DNA from: Azadirachta indica
Taxonomy: Eukaryota; Streptophyta; Magnoliopsida; Sapindales; Meliaceae
Length of the DNA stretch: 64,000 nucleotides
Assembly: GCA_022749755.1 (NCBI GenBank)
Contig: CM040451.1
Location: forward strand, 12,599,871 to 12,663,870
Direction: 5' to 3'
The notes under the pieces: generated by a model
The model's database searches: none
The model's input: the letters and a program-made list of their open reading frames with translations, nothing else
What the model was told of the DNA's origin: nothing
In this document: piece by piece, positions 49,250 to 62,241 of the stretch
Layout: every line of letters starts with the position of its first letter
Position numbering within the stretch: position 1 is the first letter of the stretch
Made by a program: the position numbers and the translations under genes

Positions 49250-49700
49250 TACAGGTATACAATGTTTTATTTGCTCTTTCTTGTAATTTTTTTGATTGAA
49301 ATAGTTATTTTGAGACTCTGAAAACTGTTATCTGAAAATGAACTGGCCAATTAGGCGGAAGATCATTCTAAGGATAGCTAGAGGTTTAGCCTTTCTACAG
49401 GAAGAATCATGTTTCAAAATTGTTCGGAGACATCAAAGCTACTAGTGTTCTGCTTGATGGGGATGTAAACCCCAAAATCTCAGACTTTGGGCTGGCTAAG
49501 TTTGAGAGCAGGAAAAAACCCACATCAGCACTCGCATTGCTGGAACCATTTAAACCACATATATTTCATCTAATACTGATATTTTTGTTAATGTTTCAGT
49601 GTAAAAAAAGATGATAACTTTGATTGCAGAGGATACACGCCAACAGAATATGGCCTTTTGCGTTGCTTGACTTACAAAGCACATGTTTACAGTTTTGGAG
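49250..49700 (+). pseudogene. RLK pseudogene psi-C', kinase part (exons 22-23 remnant)
   Basis: Plus-strand kinase exon 22 remnant, then exon 23 joined directly to 3' UTR sequence with exon 24 deleted. It matches psi-C (34,140-34,620) in shared damage: TGAAAATGAACTGGCCAA in place of the normal start of exon 22, and loss of the same parts of the tail. HRD is destroyed here (CAC lost before GGAGACATC). The DFG stretch survives ([10 protein letters not shown]). Confidence 0.85.
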
Positions 49701-50317
49701 TTGTGTCCTTTTTCTCTCTTTATTATTCTTTGTACAGTACATAACCTTTCGATTTATACGTAAGTTTGTCTGCTTCCCAAAGTTTTATTTACCTATGGAA
49801 ATCGAAGATTTGAATTTCTGATGTGACCATATAGCTGATTTGTCTAATCTCCTAAGACATGCCTTAATTATTGAATAAAAACAATGAGTCATGACATCAA
49901 AACGGCGTATAGTTGGGACCATCTTGCTTGAATTCTGATTCGCAAAACCAATGAAATATCAAATATAGCAATTTATCTTTTGTGTGGAAACAGAGACCTT
50001 ACACAATCAAATTCACTGTGCATGAGGCAAGAATTCTCACCAGCTGTCAGCAAGTCAGCGAGTCAGCAATGTGTGCCCAAGTGATGCAACTAGAAACTAA
50101 ATTAATCAATGCATGAGAAAACGATAATTTAAATTTTTTGAAGTTGATTTCCAGTCTCTTATTATACACAGAATCCTTACTGGACGCAAAACACAACAAA
50201 GATTAGAGGGTGGTTAGATATCTCGTCAGGGTATTTGCTTTGAACATTCTCCTAAAAGCTTTCGTTCTTTGAATATAAATGAACAGCATGCAGAAGATTA
50301 AAGTAATAGCATGAATA
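49701..50317. promoter_or_regulatory. 3' flank of psi-C' and upstream region of unit E
   Basis: Homologous to 22,740-23,441 and 34,620-35,167. It should contain the promoter of E. A short upstream ATG at 50311 opens an overlapping frame that ends after about 16 codons, a possible minor uORF. No clear TATA element assigned. Confidence 0.45.
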
Positions 50318-51342
50318 ATGATAGCACAGATGATCCTGAATCGGAGCTGGACCGTTGAAAGCAGCTTTTCAATGGTGTTCTTCTTCAAACTTGTTCTTCT
50401 CCTCTCATTTCTGTCTTCGAGTTGCTTATGGACTTCACAGATACTCGTCGCTGCTAGGCTCCCTCAAGCTGAAGGTACAGCAATCTTTGCTTCCTCCCTT
50501 CCGGCCGTCGGCTGATATGACTATTGAAATAATTACATACGGGTCCATATAATTTTATACAGCACCAAAAAGTTATAATTTGTACATTTGTGTACCAAAT
50601 AGGTTCCCAATTCCATTAAATGACTAAGATAACCCTCGTACTAAATAATTCAATACTCACCACCACAGCGCGCACGACATGCGATTGTTGGCGTGCCCAC
50701 TCAATCCGTTATCTTCACAAACTAGGGACATACACAAACAATTTAGTTGTACGTTATTCCGATACTGTTAGCCGTGCTGCTTCAAGCATAACTAACTAAA
50801 TATTGTAGTAGTGAAAAAACCAAAAAATTGAAACGTCAACTTCTAACTTTGAATTGAAAGATGCTGACTTATATTGGTTTATGCACGTGGTGTATGCAGT
50901 GGATGCTCTGAATCAAATTGCCAGAACAATGGGAGCTAACGACTGGCCCTTCTATGCCGATACTGCTTGTGAAGTTCATGAGAAACCAGCATTGAAGGGA
51001 GTAGATCCCACCAGGAACATTACTTGCAAACTTGGACTCGATAATACGAGCCACATTACAGCAATGTGGGTTATTTTTTTATTATTTTCACTTCAAGATT
51101 TAATGTCTTACGCTCTGGATGTGTTTGACAAAAGTCCATTGTATAAAGATGCGAATTTGCTGTGATAGTATGGTCGGTCTTTCCTTGGCTTTATTTTTGA
51201 AGGATGTGAAGGACTAAATTCTGGGTATGTTTTATTTTCCATTTCTCAGAGAATTCAAACATTGCAATCTTTCAGGAGTTCTTCCACCTGAATTGATCCA
51301 GCTTCCGTACCTCGAGAAAGTGTGAGCTATAAAAACCTTCAG

Positions 51343-51395
<53 letters not shown>

Positions 51396-54300
51396 AATTA
51401 GTCAGTTCATTTAAATTGTGAAATGTGTAATTGTCTATTGGAAGATTGGAAAATGACGGCAGGAAAAATGTTAAAGTTATTGAATTAGAACAATGTTGTT
51501 GTTAATTTGCAGTGATTTTTCCTATAACTACCTTAACGGTTCCATACCAATCCCGTGGGCTTCCATGCAGTTGAAGTTCATGTAAGCTATATCTACTTCT
51601 TTCTGATCAAGTTGTGCAATTAGGATTGCGCTTGTTTGATTGAGTTAACCAATTGTTAATAATTGTAAATGCAGCGCTCTTTTTGCAAACCGGTTATCGG
51701 GCAATATTCCCAGTTTTTTGGGGAACATTACCAGTCTCACGTACTTGTAAGCTTTGGATTCTTGATTCATTGATACGAATATTATAGTCCATAAAAATCC
51801 ATTTCTAGCGAAAAAGAACTAATTACAACTTCTCCGTCGTCTCTTTTATGAATTCAATGAAGTTGTAAGCTGCCCAGTTTTCTTGGATAGGGAAAGGAAA
51901 ATAAGAGTGTTAATTGATCAAGGAGATGGGTTCCCTCACTATGAATATTTTCAATATCTGCTACCTTTCCATTTGGATGGATGGTGGAACCTCCAAAAAA
52001 CTGACTCGTCACTTCATCAAATGCACACACTGGATGAATTTTCGACACTTCAATCAATCTTTAAAGTATTCTTGTTATGAGTGTACACGTGTCTAGATAT
52101 GGGTCTGTTCAGTATTTAGACAACTGTATTCTAGTAGTAAGCTGAATTGATTTATCTTACCAGGGACATTGAAATAAACCAATTTTCGGGAACAGTACCT
52201 TCAGAGCTCGGGAAATTAGTCAACTTGGAAACTTTGTAAGGCATTACAAGCTTTTTGTGTTTAGTTTTTGCGCATGATTAATGTATTCACTGGAAACATA
52301 TTAATTATTGAGTGCAGGAGACTATCCTCCAACCGGCTGAGTGGAAATTTGCCAATGGAACTGGCTGAGCTGAAGAATTTGACTGACTTGTAAACTTTTG
52401 TAGTTATTGTAAGATTATGCTCAAATTTTTCAGGATATAACATGAACTCTATTCTTGTTGCACATTGCAGTCGGATCAGTGACAACAACTTCAATGGGAG
52501 TATACCAGAATTTATACAAAACTGGAAGCAACTATGGAGACTGTAAGATCTTCTACATTACAAAGGTTTTCCAGCTTACATTCTGGGCTTTGATTTTCTT
52601 GATTGGTTTATTTGTGTTGACACAGGGAAATTCAAGGTAGTGGACTGGAAGGACCCATCCCGTCATCAATCTCTGTCTTGGAAAACCTAAATCAATTGTG
52701 AGTGAAACTTTCTCAAGTATTCCACTACAAGAAGCAGGATTATTTAGTTCGTCAATTTATCATATTAATTTCTATAAAGTGATAATGAAAGGATCTGTTT
52801 CTTATGGCACTCTTACAGGAGGATCAGTGACATAGCTGGAACAGATCAGGATTTTCCTGATCTTCAAAACATGACAAGGATTAGAAGGATGTATGTTCGT
52901 TGCTTACTTTATATCATGTTGATGAGAGTGTACAATCATTCACCTTGCAATTGTCATATCTTACGTGTGAATGTTGGATCTGCAGATTTTTAAGGAACTG
53001 CAGTGTATTGGGAGGGATACCTGAATATATTTGGGGATTGACTAATTTGCATGTTTTGTAAGTATGTTACCTTGTTATTAATACAGGTTTTGTGACTAGA
53101 TAATTGATAACTGAACTTTACAGATAGCGTGCTTTAAAATTTAGCAACTTAGCTGTAATGTTTTATACGTTTGCGACCCAATACAATTGAAGGCCTGGTA
53201 GGCTTGTGTATCTGATACAAAATTAATGCTCTAACCAAAGCTCCATTTGTTAGAGCATAATTAATGTTTGATTGCATAAACTCAGTAAAAACAGGGGTCG
53301 TTTGGCCCCAAGATTTATTTGCATATATATATATATATATATATGTATCATTATCTTGCAATTTTGGAATAGGGATCTCAGTTTTAACAAGCTAACAGGG
53401 GAACTGCCTACATTCCAGATTCCTGGGGAACTGTTATTCATGTAAGTCAGTGAAACTGAATTTCTAGTATTACTGTGTTAATCATATGATGTGTATCATA
53501 TTAACTGCCTGATATGGCTTTGGTCAGCTTTTTAACTGGCAACTTTCTCAGCGGCAATATACCAGTGTCAATCTTGAAGAAAGGAACCAGTGTGTGTGTA
53601 TTTTATCTCTTTTGCTGCTTATAGTTCTATTTATTTGACGAACTTTTGGGAAATTTATTCTTGTTATATGCGCTCATTATATATCAACGTCTATAGATTT
53701 GCTGATCTGTGAATTTCCTGTATTTCCTAGCATATTTTCACTTCAAATTAGTTAGTTGGTTATCCCTGTATTATTTTGCCCAAGCCAGCTTAATTGCAGC
53801 AAGGGAGTTGAGTTCATAGTTACTCAGTCTATTTAAGGAGCTTCCAATCTAATGATTTGCTTCGTTCTTCTTGGATTTGTTCATTTAGATTACAGAATAC
53901 CTGGTTTTACTTGTGAATAATTAATTTATTTATATATCCAGTTTTTACCACTTTTGGAAAAGGTTTCGATGTTTGCCTTTTTGCATGTGTTAGATGTATT
54001 GTACATTCTATTCATCTATTTAGGCTGTAATACAATTGCAAATAGTCAGGTGTAATGTAAAATTAAAAGTAACTTTGTACTCATTAGTTCTGAAACCCAA
54101 GATCAGTTATAGAAGCACATCCTCACGCATCTTCCAGTTCCATGATATTCCTACTTTTCATTTTTGCGTGCAGGGATCTTTCGTACAATAATTTCAGTCT
54201 TCAAAGCCCTGAGCAGCCTGCTTGTCGGGAGAGACAGTTATTGTTCTTCTTTTATTGAATAAATAATATGCTCTATTTACAATTTTGTGGTAGGTCTATG

Positions 54301-57300
54301 TGCTGATGTTTGTTTTACCTTCTGTTATTTCTCTAGGAATCTAAATTTGAACTTGTACCGAAGTTCTTTTACGAACGGCAATTTGTAAGTTGCTTTTCTT
54401 GCTTTCTTATTATTCTGTGACACCGTTAATAACCAATACATCAAGAAATTTGCACAGTTAGATAGTCATTTCATCATCTAATCTTTGGGTCTTGTCCCCC
54501 TTGTTTACTTTCTAAGATATTTATGGGTTTAAGGAAGTTTCATTTTGCACATCTTCCATATGAGGCCACTACAAGATTTTCCTACTTGCATTATTGGTCT
54601 GCAAAAGAGAGAAATATATATATTTTTTAATTTTTAATGATGGCCTTCCTTCTGGAGTCACATTGTATACTGAATTTATTTGGACATGAAGAATAATCTC
54701 TTTTTTTCCATAGTCTGTAAAAAGCAATGCGTTGATGATTTTGAATAATGTCCGTGCTGTGTTAATATGCTTTTTCACTTGATTTTAACTAGAAGTGGAG
54801 TTCTTCCATGCAGGAATGATCGGAAGTGTCATCGATGTAAGTATGGTTATTGCAAAAGCAAAATCAATAAATCATCATGAAATCTATCTAGGCTTCACGT
54901 TGATTGACTTAAGAATCACAAAGCTTTGGTATTCTACAATAAATATTCTATTCATATCAACTTAACTACAAGTTTTAGTAATCTAATGGATTTTTGAGAT
55001 AACAATCCTGGAATAAAGAGTGTTATATGTTTACTACTAGCAAAAGTACCCTTTTACGGTTATACGTTTAAGAATGTTTGGTTTCTAATTTTGTCAATGT
55101 ATTACCAGCAATTTACCTGGTTATTGCCAACATAGTCTTCGACATTCCTCTGTCTTCGTAGATCGGCACTCTTTATTTATTAATTGTGGTAGGAAAGCTG
55201 TGAAAGTAAATGGTACCACTTTTGAAGAAGATGCAAATGGTGGTGGCACTGCAGCATACTATTCAAATGATGATACTAACTGGGGATTTACTACCACTGG
55301 AGACTTCCAAGATGACAATGATGAACAAAACACACATTACATTGCTAGTTTGGATTCATCGGACATTTCTGAGCCGTACATTAATGCACGCACAGCTCCT
55401 ATTTCACTTACTTATTTTGGTTATTGTTTACGAGATGGGAATTATACTTTGAATCTACACTTTGCGGAGATCCAGTTTACGAATGACAATACATTTCACA
55501 GCCTGGGAAGGCGTATATTTGATATTTATATTCAGGTAAATAATTACAATCAAGAAATATTTTTCGAGCAGAGACATCTCTTGCTGTGCGTTCCTGAGAA
55601 ACAGATATGGTGTTGAATAATATGATGGATTGCAAGCAAGAGCTCATGATCTAGTATTGAATACATGGCATACTCAAAAGGTTTAACTGGATTCCCATGT
55701 TTCAGGACAAACTAGTTGAGAAGGATTTCAATATAGCAGCTGAAGCTTCTGGAGTTCGTAAAACAGTTGTAAGATCCTATAATGCCACTGTTACAAATAA
55801 CATCTTAGAGATCCGTTTGAATTGGGGTGGCAAAGGAACTACAGCAATTGCTGGAGCAGGAGTATATGGACCCCTGATATCAGCTATTTCTGTGGTGGAC
55901 CCCAGTGAGTATTTTCTCTTGCTCTTCTATTTCTTCTAATGGTTAAAACTATAAACATATTTAGACTTCTGTTTCAAAGTATGTAACTGTCCACAGTAAA
56001 AACTATTGAAAGTCAGATATCAAGTTTGCTGGATTAATTGGCTATAGTAGTTATTAGATTTCCTTCATCTATACGAGATGAAGCCTGCTACTTTTCCCTA
56101 TTTCACCTGTCTCAGTCATCAGAGATGGTACTTTTTAATACTATTTATTTGAGAAAAACTATTTTTCCCTCATAAGTTAAAAATATTCTGCAATTTAATT
56201 AAGCCCCGCTGGTTCTGTTTTCATTCTAGTTTTGCACTTAAAACTTTCATTGGGTTCCTTACTGTTAGTCTTGTTATCCATGTTTTCATAAGTTTCTAAC
56301 CATTGTACTTGGGCAGACTTCAAACAGGAAAATAAGACTGTACCAATTGTCATTGGTGTAGTAGGATTCTCTCTCATCCTCTTGGTGTTGGGTATCGTTG
56401 GCTGGAAATACCATTTCAGAAACAGAAGTGGCCAAGAAAAAGGTTTGGGCTTCTTTGTGATGGAAATTTCAATCAACCAAAATAAATAAATAAAAAGAGA
56501 AGGCTTTTTACATGCTGCTCAGCTTCTATTTACTTCAAAAAGCAAAATATCATTAGTAATTTTAAAACAATTTCAGCTTTGTTTTTGACAGGCTACATAT
56601 GTACACATGCCATTGAAGAATTTTAGTTTGAGATCCAATTCAGACTTATCTAATAGCAATCATTTGAAGCATAGGCTATTTCTAGAGCCATGTTAGAAGA
56701 CAAATTTCAACTTTTCTTCTGAATCCTTCCGTGGAAGAAGGTCTATTTCTGTCAAATTATAAAACATGTCTAGAAATCTAGCAATGATGGCTGGCAATTA
56801 TGCAACTATATGATAATGCTTATTTTGCCCACCAATAACAAATGCAAATAAGCAAACCAATAAGTAATTCGGAAAACTCATTGAAAGCATACTCGGCTCT
56901 CTTTGTTTGGGCAGATTCTTTACTAGTATCAGATTTACAAACAACTGCTTTTACCTTGAAGCAAATTAAGGCTGCAACAAACAATTTTGATCCCTTAAAC
57001 AAGATTGGAGAAGGTGGATTCGGACCTGTTTACAAGGTATACTGCCAACGTTTGGCCTCGATGACTATCCTCTTAAATACAGAATTTCCTTGAATGGTTG
57101 TGCTTAAAATATATGCAAGTATTTTCCACGACTGGAGTGCAGGGTATGTTAGAAGATGGTACTATAATTGCTGTGAAACAGCTCTCTTCAAAATCAAGGC
57201 AGGGAAATCGGGAGTTCTTGAATGAGATAGGCATGATTTCATGCTTGCAACACCCAAATCTTGTAAAACTTCACGGCTGTTGTATTGAAGGGGATGAGCT

Positions 57301-58592
57301 CTTGCTTGTGTATGAATACATGGAAAACAACAGTCTCGCCCGTGCTTTGTTTGGTAAGTTTAATCTAGAGAATTTCACTTATTGATCATGTTAGATAAGA
57401 TAATTGAAGTAATAACCAAAATGACACATAGAGGTATATAACTTTTCTATTTGCTCTTTCTTGTAATATTTCTGACTTGAATGGTCATTTTAAGGTTGTG
57501 AAAACAGTCAACTGGAATTGGACTGGGCAATTAGGCAGAAGATCTGTCTCGGGATAGCCAGAGGATTAGCCTTTCTACACGAAGAATCACGTTTCAAAAT
57601 TGTTCACCGAGACATCAAAGCCACTAACGTTCTGCTTGATAGGGATCTAAACCCAAAAATATCCGACTTTGGACTGGCTAAGCTTGATGAGGAAGAGAAA
57701 ACCCACATCAGCACTCGCATTGCTGGAACTATGTAAGCCATGTATATCTCACCTAAAACTGATATGTTTGCTATTGTTTCACCATAAAACAAATGATCAT
57801 TTTGATTGCAGAGGATACATGGCACCAGAATATGCCCTTTGGGGTTATTTAACCGACAAAGCAGATGTTTACAGTTTTGGAGTTGTGTCTTTGGAAATTG
57901 TTAGTGGGAAAAACAATATGAACTATTCTGCAGCTTCAGAGATTGATTGCATTTGTCTTATAGATTGGGTATGTAACTAATTCATATCATCCATGTTTTG
58001 CAATGATTTTGCACCTAAATTTTCATGTGTGTGATGTTCTTCTCAAACTTTGTGATAATTGCTATCTTGGTAGGCCTGTTATTTGCAGCAAGGTCAAAAG
58101 CTAATCGAACTTGTGGATCCGAGGTTAGGATTAGAATACAACAAGGAAGAAGCAGAAAGGATGATTAAAGTATCCATCTTATGCACCAATACTTCACCGT
58201 CACTAAGGCCAACAATGTCTGAAATTGTTAGCATGCTGGAAGGAAACACTACTGTTCTAGATATCATACCTGCAGCCGGAGGCTACAGTCAAGATTTGAG
58301 GTTCAAAACTTTGAGAGACCACCTAGGACTGAGGCCTAATTGGAGTTCTGCAGGAGCTAGCTCTCAATATTCATCGTCCGAATTCCATCATGGTTCGTCA
58401 TCTGCTTCTGCCCATGACCTATATGAAATTAATGAGGAGTCGTATTTGAAGTTTAAGACCATGAGGGATGGTTATATTCTGACAAAAAGCAAGAGTCGAG
58501 ATGTCCAACTTTCAACAACTACACACTCTTGGACCGGCACTTCTTCAACGTCTGCCCATGATCTTTATAACATTAATTCATCTTCTTCGTAG
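50318..58592 (+). CDS. LRR-malectin receptor-like kinase, unit E (intact, LRR-VIII-2 type)
   Basis: Twenty-four exons: 50318-50474, 50900-51065, 51250-51321, 51513-51581, 51675-51746, 52164-52235, 52318-52389, 52471-52542, 52626-52697, 52819-52890, 52986-53057, 53373-53441, 53528-53593, 54174-54236, 54337-54384, 54793-54836, 55162-55535, 55706-55904, 56317-56442, 56915-57036, 57143-57353, 57495-57732, 57812-57968, 58074-58592; 1067 residues, all phases close. ATG at 50330 is an alternative start, matching A's. Layout is signal peptide, N-cap ([16 protein letters not shown]), eleven LRR exons, malectin (exons 17-18), TM ([18 protein letters not shown]) and kinase with [23 protein letters not shown] and SDFGLAKL, so an RD kinase at the plasma membrane. 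The TM exon is 3-6 nt shorter than in A and B. The C-tail has two copies of SAHDLY-(E/N)-IN. Ligand and pathway are unknown; tandem membership suggests a fast-evolving role, possibly immune. Confidence 0.92.
51343..51395. repeat. (CT)n(AT)n microsatellite in intron 3 of unit E
   Basis: About 13 CT repeats followed directly by about 12 AT repeats, in the intron between LRR exons 3 and 4. Confidence 0.9.
53324..53345. repeat. (AT)n microsatellite in intron 11 of unit E
   Basis: About ten AT repeats before LRR exon 12; a shorter interrupted version sits at the same site in psi-D (near 40,036). Confidence 0.8.
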
Positions 58593-58964
58593 TAACATAT
58601 AATATTTCGCTGTTGTTAATTTTACAGTTCCTATATTTCAGTCTCATATTTTAATGTTTTAGAAATAAAGATATTATATAGTCAGTCTTAACGGAATATA
58701 CCCTCAATTAGAATGATTAAGTACTATTTGATGTCAAATGTATATATTATAAGAGTGAAATAGCGATTATTTGAATATATATTATTTGGTGTCTATTTGA
58801 TACCTCAAGCGCACAGCGAGCTACTGATTTAGCGGGACCTTGTCTATATATTCAAAGCAGTGCTGACTTTGCTGCTGTGCAAAAACAAAATTCCATTTGG
58901 GTTGAATTCAAAGATGCTTCTTTGTGAATTAAATTTGACAATCGATTGGGATGCTGGTATGCAG
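58593..58964. other. 3' flank of unit E and spacer before psi-F
   Basis: Contains the E 3' UTR and sequence related to the spacer inside psi-C (near 32,500-32,660). No signal-peptide exon for psi-F is visible here. Confidence 0.5.
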
Positions 58965-61058
58965 TTGATGTTCTCAATCAAATTGCCAAAACAATGGGAG
59001 CTAGTGGTTTGATTTTCTATGCCGATACTGCTTGTGAAATCCCTGAGAATGAGAAACCAGCAACGTCGGAAGCTGATTGCACTAAGAGCATTTCTTGCAA
59101 TGCAATCCACATTACTGCACTGTAGAATTCTCTTGACTTAAGCATTTCATCTTTTTACGCTGTGGATATATTTGCAAAAAGTATGGGTGTGAAGTATTAA
59201 ATCTGTGTATGTTCCGTTTTCCATTTTCAGAGAATTCAAACTTTGCAGTCTTTCAGGAGTACTTCCCCCTGAATTGATCCAGCTTCCCTCCATCGAGAAA
59301 GTGTGAGCTACATAAACCTGTGTTCATTTAAATTCAGAATTTTATTCTAAGTCAACCAGCAGATTGGAAATTTTAGGCTTAGTTTGAGACTAGGCTAAGC
59401 TTTTAGTGGGGATCACTTACTTTTTACATTCAGTGATTTTATCTCATAGCATGTAGGTTCAAAGCTATGGTCACTCAATCCTAACAAAGCTTTAGATAAA
59501 GGAAAAATATTTTAAAGTTATTGAATTAAATGCATGTTGCTGTTAATTTGCAGCGATTCTTCAAACGACTACCTTAATGGTTCCGTACCAGTCCAGTGGG
59601 CGTCTTTGCAGTTGAAGTTCATGTAAGTTGTATTTACTTGTGTTACTGATCAGGTTGAACAATTAGGCCATGTACCTGTTTCATTGAGTTAATATTCTCC
59701 GTAATTGTTAATGAAGCTCTGTTTTTGGAAATATTCGGTGTCATTTGGGGAACATTAGCAGTCTCGAATACTTGTAAGCTTTGAGTTCTAGATTTAGAGA
59801 AATTGGTTTGGGCCATTAATAATGATAATATATCCATCAAATTTCCATTTTTCGGTGGAATGAACTAATTACAGCGTTTATATTGTATCTTTTGTGAATT
59901 CTAAGAAGTTGCAAGCTGTCTGGTTCTGTTGGATAAAGTGAAAGAGCAGTTAAAATATTGTTTGTTCAAGGTGATTGGTTCCTTATCTAAGACTTTCCAA
60001 TATCGGCTTCTTTTCTGTTTGGATGGACGGTGGAATCTACAAAAGACTAACTTATCATTTCATCTAACGCACACACCCATGAATTTGTACGCTTCTTCTT
60101 GTGCGCGCGCACTGGTCTAGATAAGATCTTGTTGAGTATTTGGACAAGCATATTCTATTAGTAATCTGTATAGGTCTATTTGACCAGGGACATTGAAACA
60201 AACCAATATTTCGGGAACAGTTCCTGCAGAGCTTGGGAAATCAGTTAACTTGAAAACTTTGTAAGGCTTTGACAAGATTTTCCATTTTCCATGTTTAGTT
60301 TTTTTGGCATGATCAGTAAGTTTGATCAAATATTTATTGATCACAGGAGATTAGCCTCCGACGGATGAGTGGAAATTTACCGGTGGAACTAGCTGAACTG
60401 AAGAATTTGACTGACTTGTAAGCTATCATAATTACTGCAAGATTATGCACGCAATCTCAGGAATATAATATTAACGCTCTTCTCCTTGTTCATCGCAGTA
60501 GGATCAGTAACAACAACTTAAATGGGAGTATACCGGAATATGTACAAAACTGGAAGCAACTTAGGAGACTGTAAGATCTTCTACGTTGAAATGGCTTTTT
60601 CAGCTCGCGTTCTGGGCCCATTTTTTATTGATTGGTTTATTTTTAGTTGATGTTTGCTGTTGCACCAGGGGCCGTTCCACCAGGCGCTAAGGCGTGGGTG
60701 TTTTGTATCCATTGAGCAAAGACAGGTAGTTTCACTTACTTATGACATGAAAAACCAAATCCACAGGAAGCAAAACAATAGGTAGTTTCCCAATTAGATT
60801 GTTAAAACTGAGATCCTTATTCAAAAAAATAAGAAAAGATAATCATAATAATATTACACATGCAAATAAATCTTGGGGCGGAAAAGCATCTGCTTACTGG
60901 GTTTATGCAATTGAAACCGAATTTCTTAATTTACTGTGTCAATAATTTGATCTACTATCATAGTAACTGCTTTATATGACTTTGATCAGCTTTCTAACTG
61001 GCAACTTTTTCAGCGGGAATATACCAAAGTCTGTTGTGCGACAAACTTTTCAAAGGAA
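58965..61058 (+). pseudogene. RLK pseudogene psi-F (5' LRR half only)
   Basis: Exon 1 is missing. Recognisable pieces: exon 2 58965-59121 (9 nt shorter than in A, frame kept), exon 3 59231-59302, exon 4 59554-59622, exon 5 59717-59773 (15 nt in-frame deletion), exon 6 60188-60260 (one extra base, leads to a stop), exon 7 near 60,347-60,419 (one base lost), exon 8 60500-60571. Exons 9-11 are absent. A block with exon 12 and intron 11 lies inverted at about 60,700-60,925. Exon 13 follows on the plus strand from 60990 and is cut at 61,058 by the copia LTR. The sequence is the most diverged of the units, so it is an older member. Any malectin and kinase exons would lie beyond the retroelement, outside the window. 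Confidence 0.88.
60781..60815 (-). pseudogene. Inverted LRR exon 12 scrap in psi-F
   Basis: On the minus strand this reads GATCTCAGTTTTAACAATCT and on to GGGAAACTACC, which is the start of LRR exon 12, preceded by matching intron 11 sequence. It is opposite in orientation to the exons on both sides. Confidence 0.75.
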
Positions 61059-62230
61059 TGTTTTTCTTGGTGGTGACATTTTTGGTGTCACGAAGAATCC
61101 TTGATGAATTACCAAGAACAAATCAATAAAGCACCAAATACCTCACCCAACTTCCTTGCTTAAATTAGCACACTGAAGTGTCATAGGAGTCTTCATATTC
61201 ACCATGGCAAAGTTTATTCCTCCAATTGGCAAAGGTATACAAGAGTGATTCATAAAATCAACTATCTAAGATATATGCAACGAAAACATTCCTTCCTCAT
61301 ATTCGTAGAACAAGTGCCATTAAGAAAACAAAATGATTCTCTTTCAATGGTTCTAACTTTATACCTCATCATAAGCTTGAACAAATAAAGACATCATGGT
61401 AATTGAACTATCACCACTTTAAATAAAGGACTATCATGTGTATTCAAAAAATCCTAAATCTCTTCCTATAAAATGAACATAAAACCATAAATGAGGGGTC
61501 TTTGAAACCTTGTTTTTGTGCAGAAATATTTTAGTCACCAAGAAGTTACGCTCCTTTTTTCTTTCATGGCTGAACATTCTATTGTCACTCTTTGACATTT
61601 TTGAGCAACTTCGTGGCATTTAAGGCTAACCAAAAACATTTACCTTTGATTTTCTAAGTTTTATTGTCCTTTTAAAATGTACCTTCTATTGGTAATTTGA
61701 ATGAATTGTAAAAAAAAAATTAAAAGCAAGGACAGCACATTTGTTGAGTTGCTGCTACAGAACTCAATATTCTGCAGAATTTTTTTTTTTATTTATGTGT
61801 TCTGTTTTTGTGTGTTATAAAATTTTCACTTACATTGCCATATAAATAACAACTAGACGTGCTGGAAAATCAATCCTAGAGAATTGTAAACATACTTCTT
61901 AGAGACAAAAACTTTGACTCTAAATACAAATCATTGTATGAGAATTTTGACAGCTTTATGCAGACATTTTATATTGACTTTTTATCTGAACATCTCTTAA
62001 ACATTTGACTATAACTTTCTCTAAAAAAATCCAAATTGAATACCGTAAAATTTACTAGAAATTTGACATCTTGATCTTTCTAACGGTGCCAACCATGCTC
62101 AGAAATGATGTCTCAATCGATACAGTTTAAGTTTTGAAAATTGTCCTCTGACAGTGTTCATGACCTGCAAATGTTGAAAAAATATTTTGTTTGACAGCTC
62201 ATAAGTGTGAAAAATACATTAATTCCAACA
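61059..62230 (-). mobile_element. 3' LTR of a Ty1/copia retrotransposon
   Basis: In element orientation it starts TGTTGGAATTAATG right after the polypurine tract and ends AAGAAAAACA, giving the usual TG...CA (TGTT/AACA) termini and a length of 1172 bp. The inner end is firm because it abuts the PPT. The outer end at 61,059 is inferred from those termini and because psi-F exon 13 sequence stops exactly there at AAAGGAA; AGGAA (61054-61058) would be the 5-bp target duplication. The second LTR lies outside the window. Confidence 0.7.
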
Positions 62231-62241
62231 CTCCCCCTTAA
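62231..62241 (-). other. Polypurine tract of the copia element
   Basis: On the minus strand AAGGGGGAG lies immediately before the LTR start TGTTGG, the normal plus-strand priming site of a retroelement. Confidence 0.8.

Noticed and set aside
61434..61619. 61-codon minus-strand frame inside the LTR
   Set aside because: LTR sequence is non-coding and the frame has no recognisable domain.
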